Shown: positions 55,707 through 64,000 of the stretch, in pieces
Layout: every line of letters begins with the position of its first letter
Position numbering within the stretch: position 1 is the first letter of the stretch
Source of the DNA: Rotaria macrura
Taxonomy: Eukaryota; Rotifera; Eurotatoria; Philodinida; Philodinidae
Length of the DNA: 64,000 bases
Direction: 5' to 3'
NCBI GenBank assembly: GCA_900239685.1
Contig: OENT01000596.1
Location: 30,337-94,336 of the forward strand
Translations under genes and position numbers: made by a program
The notes under the pieces: generated by a model
What the model was told of the DNA's origin: nothing
Database searches by the model: none
What the model saw: only the letters and a program-made list of their open reading frames with translations

Positions 55707-56660
55707 ATGAATCAATCTTTATCGACGAAACTAATTAAACAAGAATCAAACTTAAATAAAAGTAGTTGAGAAAAATATATATACTAATTATAAATATATA
55801 TATATATATATGTTTTTAGAAATATGTGAAGATTATGAAAAAGAAATTGAATATCTTCAGAAATACTTGATGAATTTAAATACGAATAGACCGAATGATC
55901 ATTCAGAACAAGATGATTCTTATTCAATATCTCCACAATTGTATCTATCAAATAAACTTCAATATGAATGTGAAGAACGTCAGCAATTTATTGATAATCT
56001 CAAACAAGATTTTATACGTATGAATTCACTTGTATTTGAAGCGAATACAATATCGAATGAAATGCAACGACACGTATGCTACAATGTTGCCTTACAAATA
56101 TCTATTGCATATTTAAAACCAAGTGAACGTGTATGTTAAATTCTATTCAGTCTTTATTGTATGCATAAATTACAAAATGTTATTTTATCATTATTTAAGA
56201 CATTAAATAATCTATGTGCACCTATTATACAAATCAAACGTGCAAATTCAATAGTACAAATATGGGATGTGGAAAAATTTGAAATAAAATTAAATCACAT
56301 GAAAGATATTTATAAGAAATGGATCATATCGGAAAATAAGGTAAGAATAAAAAAAATCAAGTATATAGCCAAGTAATCATTGTTGATTTTTAGGCGGATT
56401 TTTTAATACAAGAATTAAAACGAAATAATCCATTTTTCGATGAACAATACAATAGTTTTATTGGTGTGGCAAATATTTATTTAAAATCTTTATTGTATGA
56501 TTCCGAAGTTGATTATATTGTACCAATTATCAATACGCAAGGAGAAGTAATACATATAGAATTAATTCATTATGATTTATACCAGAGATGTAGTTCGATG
56601 AAAATCATTATATTATCATCTGCAGAATGGATCAAAAGTCAGTCGAAGAGTTTTGAATGA
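55707..56660 (+). CDS. Kinesin-3 (KIF13-like) tail, 5' exons, no motor
   Basis: Exons 55707-55761, 55820-56130, 56200-56340 and 56394-about 56600 join in frame across introns of 58, 69 and 53 bp; reading on to the next stop (56660) gives 257 residues. The sequence aligns with the KIF13/KIF1 tail just after the FHA domain: a charged coiled-coil-like start (ICEDYEKEIEYLQKYLMN), the segment VFEANTISNEMQRHVCYNVALQI, then PIIQIKRANSIVQIWDVEKFE (KIF1B-type domain) and NPFF...IGVANIYLKSLLYDSEVDYIVPIIN-like, ending TQGEVIHIEL. The motor and FHA domains that precede these in kinesin-3 are absent, and the 5' side is occupied by the sorting nexin. The family match stops near 56597; a weak donor GTAGTT at 56602 may start a large intron. 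Start ATG at 55707 is the first after stops. Confidence 0.7.
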
Positions 56661-59600
56661 GAGTAAGATAAGGACTTGTAGTTTTCGACAACAGAAAAAG
56701 CAATCTTTCGAACTTCAAGTTCCAAAAAATTCAATAATCTTCGACAAGATTTTTTTGATACGATATTATTTACTAGTAAAAGTATAATTCAATAGAATAT
56801 CAAAATAATTTGCCCTCAAAACGTAACGCGAAATATGAAATCTCGAGTGAAATTAATTTCACATCGGTTTATTATGTTATCTCAGTCATAATATAGGAAT
56901 TATTGATTTTCAATATCAAAACTTATATGAGAATATATCATTCTTCGTATTGTACTTTGTTATTGGTTAGGCTCAAGTAACCATGACGTTCTGTGATATT
57001 CAACAATGTAAAAACCTTATATATATATATATATCGAATGATGAAAATCTTAGAATATTTATCTTACTTCGACTGAAAGTTAATGTTTCGAGACTTTTGA
57101 TTCATACTGTGTACGATGTTGTTGAGTTCGAACTGTATAAAAACCATGTCCATCCTAAATTTAGACAATCTCTAGTGTGTGCATTATCAAAATAGATTCG
57201 TTTTTGATTTATCAAAATATTGATGTTGTACTGACTCATTCTTTAAATTGTTGAGTAAGATTTCGATAATTCATGAATATTAAGTCGTTTAGCGAATTTA
57301 AGATTTAGTTTTTTCCATTCGATATAGACAAATGCTAGTCATCGTTCGTTGTATAATTTCACAAATCTTTAAAAAAAAAACTATACTCTTCTCTTACTGA
57401 TCAAATGAACATCGTGTCTATCGAAGAACAATATACGCGCTGATGACATTGTCTATTTTTGTATCTTGTAAAAACAAATTCTTTCAATTGAACGAAGACC
57501 TGTTTTTTAATTAAAAACTAACAATTGAAAATAATCTAATTTCTTTTTGTTATGGTTAGAGATGAAAAGTAAACATGAAGAATACTCGACATGTACACAC
57601 CGACTAAATTTTGCAGTTGATAAGTGTTATCTCAAAGTTCTATTATAGGGTTAAGAGATAGCAAGTACACAGACTTTTATTGATTTCTATTCTTTAAAAT
57701 ATTCAAAAAAGATTCATCTAATGTAGTCTTTGAAAACCATTGTCATCGTAACTGTTTAAGTTCGAGTATTTTTCACAATGATGTTTTTCTTCAACTCAAG
57801 TAACAAAAAAGATTCATTCTAGGCAGCTTTCAGCCATTTGAAACTTCATGACAAACAAACAAAGAATTATGCAATAGCTTAGAAATGCAGTCAAGTAATC
57901 TTCTTCGTTTAAAACTGATAGAAATAAACTTAATGACGTTCTTGTTGAGAATTTCATGGAGAGTCTATAGAAAAAAAACACGAACAATATCATCGATGGA
58001 TTCAAAAGAAGAAGATTTACTATTAACATTCTGGTAGACACATTCTTTGTGACTTTTTGTCTGGTAGTCTCATACAATTGTGTAGAATCGTATAGTTTAT
58101 ATTTTCTTTCATTTGATTCTATTACAAAAATTCGGTCGTATAAGTTTTACTCACAGCATATATAGGAACGTTTGTACTATTTCTTTTTCGGATTAAATAC
58201 TTGTTAATGAATGTCCCATGAGATAGAAACCGAAAACAAAAACTGACGCTATGAATCCATCATGTTATATTGTATCGAAACGAATGCATATTTTTCAATT
58301 CTTTTAAAAGTAACAGCGAAAACATCTTTTCGACGTTGTTCATGTATTTGAGACTTCTACATTCCTTTATATAATTGAAATCTACCATATAATCTCGTAA
58401 TGAAATTTCAATCATAGATAACACTATAAAAAGTTTCCTTTACGATACTCTCTATCATCGATAGCATTGAATACTATGTGGTAATGAATTTGAAATCAAG
58501 TAGACAATATTCTTTGTAATCCTTCTTAGGTTAGACATTGGAAGCGCTAAACTAACGATACTTTTCATAAACATAGGAAATATCTATATATATATATATG
58601 GAATGTTTTCACTACAGATATTCATGAATTTCTAAAAAGAATTTTCTCTGACGTATACAATTCTAAAATTTTGTTTATCGAAACAGTACCGGTATTTCTA
58701 CGTATTAATTTCTGCTCTATTCTTCGATATATAGTTTAGTAGACCATGAAGTTTTTCTGTTCATCTAGAAGGCTTTGATAAAAGACATGAGAATTCAGTG
58801 TTTTATTTTCGTTCACAATTCAACATGGAAAAATAAATTTTTACAATAGTTTTCAATTCATTGCTCAAATGTTTTCATAAGTTTTTTTTTTATTATTCAG
58901 CTCACTATAATATTCACTATTTAAATTTGTTTGGCCTATGTCAACATTGAAAAGAAAGTATACTATGTTATGGATTAATATTACCAGCTGATAAAGTTCA
59001 AAAGTAATAAAACTGAATCTGCTGTATCGATTCAAATAAATGCATGATTAAATTTTCTTTTTAAAGATCACTGAACGATCGACATCATGTTTTCGTTTGA
59101 CATTAAGTCCTGTCTATTTCGAATAAATTATTTTGAATAATTGACTTGAAATTTTTCATGAGAAATCTAATCTTTTCCAGCTGTCGCATATGTGTTTCGA
59201 TTAATGGATAGAAGAACAAAAGTCGTTCTGTGCGTTGTCATATATGGACGTAACGTTTACAGTCTCTTTAAGGTTAAATCATTTCGAGCAATAAGAAAAG
59301 TCATCGACATCTGGCACATATTTTGTTTATTTTCTTAAATTAATTTTTATAATACAAATAGAGTTCCATCTTTAAATTATAGTTTCGATTCTTTTCATAA
59401 TTTATTCTTAAAAATAGAAAGTTCTAAATAAATTTCTATTAGAATTTGTATGAGCATTGGTGAACAAACTCAGTCGAATAATTATGGTGACGACAATGTG
59501 TATACATATTTTACTATTATTCAGTGCTATAGATTACTTCAATTTCTTGCTTACGTCTGTATTTGTACTAAAAATAAATATGATCTTAATCCCCTCCCCC

Positions 59601-61158
59601 TTACCACTTAAAAATCTGTTTTTCTTCCAGAACAAGATATCAAACTGAAACGTTCAGAGAATGTATTTTCAGACATATGTAGCAATTAGTACAAATTTCA
59701 GCCGAAAACATCGAAGCGTTCAAGATTTATTCTGACATTAAGGGTTAAGAAGTATGCCTTCATATTTTAAGGATTTCTCCTCGAAATCTAACTATATAGA
59801 TTTCGGCTTCACGCCAAAGCGTAGAGAACACCTGTGGTGACAACTTAACAAGACCCAATTTTTCAAAAAAACAAAATACGGGGAAAACTAACTAAAATCT
59901 CGGCTCATACAATCGTATAACACACGATTTTCTCTTCAATTCAAGACATTTCCGAGCTTTGGATCACGTAAAATAGCTGAGTAATCTTTGAAATAAAAAC
60001 AGTAAAAAAAAATGAAATTGAGATAAAAATTTCTTTCTTGTTAACATGGTGTACAAAATAGATCAATAACTTTTAGTGGTGGATAGATTAGAGTCCTGCA
60101 AAGGTATGAATTATGGCACCCTAGCCTACTAAATTGAATAGTTACAATAATCGTGTATAATGCAAAATTTCATTATTTACGAAATGATGAAGCTAAACTA
60201 TTAGAAAAGTCAAGGTTGGTATGCCAAAAAAATCTCAAGCAATATTTAAATCAGAAATATAGTACTAGATGCATTACGAATATTATCAACAATACCAATA
60301 GAGGGAAAGGATTAATAAATCCTTTCAAATTTTTAATTAAAAACATTTTTCAAAATGTCAAAACACTTTTGAGGATTTGGAAAGAGATTTTTAGATTTTT
60401 AAAAGTCGAGAAATAAGGCTGATCTTATTCATTTAAAATTTTCAGTTAAAAACCCTGAAAACTAGTCATACTTTGATGCAAGTACATTAATTCAAATTCA
60501 GGTTTTTCGAGAAATTAATTATTTAATTAAAGGTGGACGTTTATTATGTCCAAAGTGAACTTCCATTCATGGGATTCTTGTATTGTGGGGAAAAATTTAC
60601 ATGGATCACGAATGTTACAGACAATATCAACAAAGAAAAAAGAAAGATATGAACAGTTGTTGTCGTCTATTAATGAATGACAGGAGGTAATCATACAATA
60701 GGTACTTTCTTATTATAGTCCTATGAATAGAAGATATTGTTTCATAATAGAGGTTGTCGGACGTTTAGACAGACCAGGCTGACATAATAAAAGCTTTATC
60801 GAGAAAAATACCCTACCCTACCGTAGGGTAGTGTGGGTGTAATAATCTGAGTCGAGGTGAGCCTCTTAGATGCCAGTGTAAGTGCGAAGTTTAAGCTTCT
60901 CACCATGTAAACACTGACAGCCACGTCATACCCAGTCTCTTCTGTAAAGCCTCTATAAAATTCTGAAAAACTAATGGAAATCTAATAAATCATAGTGTTT
61001 TCAAAATTAGACACTATGGGCTATCTGACTACGTCAGAATCTCAAAATCGAAATTTTTTGACGAAAATCCCGATTTTTGAGTGGTTGGTGGAGGCTTAAA
61101 GATCTGATTGTTTGCTAGCGAATGATTGTTGTTTTGTTGCTTTTATTTTTCCATCAAG
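56661..61158 (+). other. Intron or spacer between kinesin-tail blocks
   Basis: 4.5 kb between the two groups of kinesin-tail exons. AT-rich, with (TA)n runs near 57021 and 58585 and the repeat at 60410-60590. A GC-richer block at 60800-60960 has a perfect 9-bp hairpin, CTACCCTAC-C-GTAGGGTAG (60813-60831). The 87-codon frame at 60153-60416 has no motif. I found no exon whose phase would link the two blocks. Confidence 0.5.
60410..60590 (-). repeat. Degenerate dispersed repeat, copy B
   Basis: Read on the minus strand it has GGACATAATAAACGTCCACC, TTTAATTAAATAATTAATT and CATCAAAGTATGACTAG in the same order as the similar words in 47540-47660. It is therefore an inverted, diverged relative of copy A. 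Confidence 0.5.
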
Positions 61159-62556
61159 ATGTCTGGCTCACTTCATGCCGTAATCAATCAAACAGGTCTA
61201 TCACCGAGAAAACATATTGGAGAATTCCAAATAAATAGTGCAGAATATAGTAGTACACATGACATTCTCAGTGTTGAAGAAGATGAACAAAATCCTATTC
61301 ATCATAGTAACAGTGAAAATAGTTTCGAAGATGAAGGTACCAACGATTCATCAATATTACCGACGAGTCAAAGTGATGAATTAAAACTTAAAGTATGCTA
61401 TTTGTTTTCTTTTCTAACATAAACTAGAAACAATCGACTATTATTTATGCACATAGTTTTCCATCAAAGAAGTACGAAATTTACCGAAATCAAATGCCGA
61501 ATCTATCATGTGTTTTTATGCATTTATAAATCCTAAACTTGATCAAACAGTGATATCTCAACAAAATTTAGATGATGATAACGAAGATAAATCCCGTGAA
61601 TTTACATTCAATCATGAAAATGTAACATATAGTATTTCAAATTTAATTCCATTACAAAAATGTTTGTTTTTTCTTCTTTATTCGAAAGGAATATACATTT
61701 CCAATAACGGATGATTTTCTTACAAAACTTTTTGAAAGTGTCATATCAATCGAAGTTTGGAATCAATATGATTCAACAAGTAGAACAATGGATGACAACG
61801 AAGAGAATCAATTTGATCAACGTGCTATTATAATGCAAGAAATAAGTCTAGAATGGAAGGATGTTAAACGACACATACAATTTTCACTTGAAATTCATGA
61901 ATTAGATGCATCAGGTGAATGGAAAGCAGTTGCAGTTGATGAAAACGAACATATTTTAAGTGGAGGTATTTATCGATTGAAACAGGTTCGAATTATTAAC
62001 AAAAAAAGTAATTAGAAAAATTCTACAATATTTCATTCGACTGTGCGATAGGGTCAATCGAAACGTATTGCTGTAAAATTACGATTGATTCGTCGATCCA
62101 ACCCAATGCCATTGATACTTCATGAAATACGATCTGTTGAAATCGGTTCGATTAGTTCACGACGACTTCAAGCTCCATATCAATTAGATTCGTATCAAGA
62201 CGATGATTTACAAATTCTAAGATCGAAATGGTTAGAATTCATTGAAAAGCGTAAAATTTATGTTGAATCACAACTCAAATTATTAAATGAAGAAACAAGT
62301 AAGTAATCCGATAGTTTCATTTAATATAACTTTAAAATTCAATTTATTCTATTCTTATTCTATGTTTAAGATAAAACATCATTAGATATTCATAGAGAAA
62401 GAATTTTACTCGAAGAACACGTACGTTTAGTTGAAGAACATAATATAGCATCGTTTCCACCAGCGGGTAGTGGAATACCTGGTAAATTATTGTTTATATT
62501 TATAAAAAAAGAAAAATCTTCTCTATAACTTAGCAAAAAGAAACGATTCGAAATAA
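61159..62556 (+). CDS. Kinesin-3 (KIF13-like) tail, 3' exons (DUF3694 region)
   Basis: Exons 61159-61392, 61457-61621, 61689-61985, 62052-62298 and 62371-62481 join in frame across 52-72-bp introns. They continue the KIF13 tail order: FSIKEVRNLPKSNAESIMCF, FTFNHENEYTFPITDDFLTKL, SVISIEVWNQ, then the DUF3694 block with GGIYRLKQGQSKRIAVKLRL, LDSYQDDDLQILRSKW and the KIF13-like closing motif PPAGSGIPG. The exon before 61159 is uncertain: the only acceptor is CATCAAG|ATG in phase 0, with an in-frame stop at 61123, and that same ATG could be an independent start. After GIPG a possible last exon at 62534-62556 adds seven codons and a stop; otherwise the gene continues beyond 64000. It binds cargo adaptors in full-length kinesins; here no motor is linked. 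Family match is strong, gene limits are not. Confidence 0.72.
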
Positions 62557-64000
62557 TTCTCAAAACATGTTTTTACATTTCATTGATAAGTTAATACGTT
62601 TAAGAATAGAAATAAATTCAAAGAAAATAAGTCTACGTACGTTTCTTCGAGAGTGACTATGGCTTTACTGCTACTCAAGCTTTGTTTCGAAAAAAGAAAA
62701 TATTCAACTAGATTTTCCATTATAGTCAAGATTACGCACTAAGAGAATGTTATGTCAACACATTTGCCATTGAACATTTTTTGATAAGTTAGAAACGAAA
62801 AGAATTAATGTCAGGTGTATTACGGTATAATCAGTAATTGCATGAAATTTTGGCACTTTTGTCCAATTTCCGTCGGAATCTCTATGATAAAAAACAACAA
62901 ATTATTGAAATTCCGGTTTATAGATGAGTCGTAGTGGAATGAAGCGAGAATATCAATGAGACTCTATTATTTCAACAATTTGTCTAATTTCCCATCGGAA
63001 TCCGAACAATGTTCTTTATCATTCAAGACTTCAACGGAAATTGTCAAAATTCAGTTGGTGAAATTCCTGCTTACGTTAACTAATAATCATATGGTATATA
63101 AGAAAAATCGAGTGTATTAACTGCAAGCACTCATAAGACAAAATTATAAACAAGCAAACAAACAAGAGAATATGTAAAATACTCGATGCTATTCGATCTT
63201 AATAACTAGTTGTATCAAATTATGTCAACAGGAATGAGTTTATATTTAATAAAAGAAGGTTGAAAAGAAAACATGAACAAGGTCACCCCGTACAATTAAT
63301 TTTAATTGAATATTTGCATGTAGACGAAAACTGAGAAATCTCTGAATTCGATTGATTTTCATGAAAATTACAAGAACACAATAATATTTAATTATATAAT
63401 TCAATAGTGAAATTTTACTTGAACATTAAAGAAAAGTATCCGAAAATAGATCCTCATTGTTACGATAAAATACAAAAAGATGCCACATATCAAATTACAC
63501 TGAATTATTTATTTTAGTTCTTTTCTTCTTTATCAATTTGCTTTATCTACTAAAACTCGACATTATTGTATCGAGTAGAATTCATTCGTCAATAGATTTA
63601 GTGAATCTCTTTGAAAACATTTAACTAGATGAAAACCTTATAACATACAGACAATAGAGAATAAGATGCCCTAGTCAATATATTCAATTAAGAATGTTTT
63701 TCTCGATCCTTGTGACTATGGTTGTAATCACTCAACGTTCTTTGTATGTATGTAACTAGCAATTCAAAGAGTAATGCATTGTCTGTGATAGGTTGCAAGA
63801 CTTTAAATGGAGGTAGGCAATACGACCCAGATACCTCTGACTTCATTTAATTAAATAAAAACATTTCTATTCACTCAGTCATTCACATAAGATTTCTTCT
63901 CAACATCCATTGAGTTACGAGAGCATGTACTCGAATAACATTGTTTATCACTACTGATTAGAAAGTTTTTTTTTGTCTATCCGTTGAAAAAGAAATTCAA
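62557..64000. other. Right end of window without a supported gene
   Basis: AT-rich. Two direct copies of a TTTGTC(C/T)AATTTCC...CGGAATC word occur near 62857 and 62979. No further kinesin-tail exon (a proline- and tryptophan-rich block would be expected) was recognised, and no RNA gene. Confidence 0.5.

Noticed and set aside
60153-60416. 87-codon plus-strand open frame rich in K and N.
   Set aside because: Composition reflects AT-rich DNA, it abuts a non-coding repeat, and no motif is present.

Overview
The window looks like a piece of a eukaryotic, animal nuclear genome, most probably a bdelloid rotifer. Base composition is AT-rich. Genes are split by GT-AG introns that are mostly about 50-110 bp long. 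Clear animal orthologues (glutamine synthetase, GMP synthase, tubulin cofactor C, RRN3, an SNX9-type sorting nexin, a KIF13-like kinesin tail) sit beside genes that animals normally lack: a CrtZ-type carotenoid hydroxylase, a GH43-like glycosidase and an Rnl2-type RNA ligase. That mixture is the usual picture in bdelloids. I infer the group from gene content and could not test it.

Layout. 1-8.2 kb: the 3' end of glutamine synthetase (+), an intronless flavin amine/polyamine oxidase (-), a 371-bp foldback element, and a secreted GH43-like glycosidase (-). 8.2-11.5 kb: no gene seen. 11.5-20.9 kb: a decayed giant gene of the DUF3638/DUF3645 family (+), broken by many stops and frameshifts. 21.9-26.9 kb: an Rnl2-type RNA ligase (-) and, divergently, a two-exon armadillo-like/TIR protein (+). 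27-30 kb: empty. 30.1-38.6 kb: a small CrtZ-type hydroxylase (+) converging on four-exon GMP synthase (-), followed by tubulin cofactor C (-). 40.8-49.5 kb: RRN3 (+), 13 exons, with two introns of more than 3 kb that hold inverted-repeat elements. 49.8-55.3 kb: a 15-exon SNX9/18/33-like sorting nexin (-), convergent with RRN3; one 2.1-kb intron holds another hairpin. 55.7-62.6 kb: exons of a kinesin-3 (KIF13-like) tail (+) with no motor domain in the window. 62.6-64 kb: no gene recognised.

How the genes relate. This is not an operon; neighbours mostly serve unrelated housekeeping roles (nucleotide and amino-acid metabolism, tubulin folding, Pol I transcription, endocytosis). The accessory layer is the notable part: likely transferred enzymes, an RNA ligase facing an ARM-TIR protein, a dead giant DUF3638 gene, a headless kinesin paralogue, and at least four foldback or inverted-repeat elements of two or more families. 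Most long introns here contain such elements.

Exon borders were placed by hand from reading frame, splice dinucleotides and remembered family alignments. The five multi-exon genes with complete models (TIR, GMP synthase, cofactor C, RRN3, sorting nexin) all close in frame to whole codons. Family names come from motif recognition, not from a database search.
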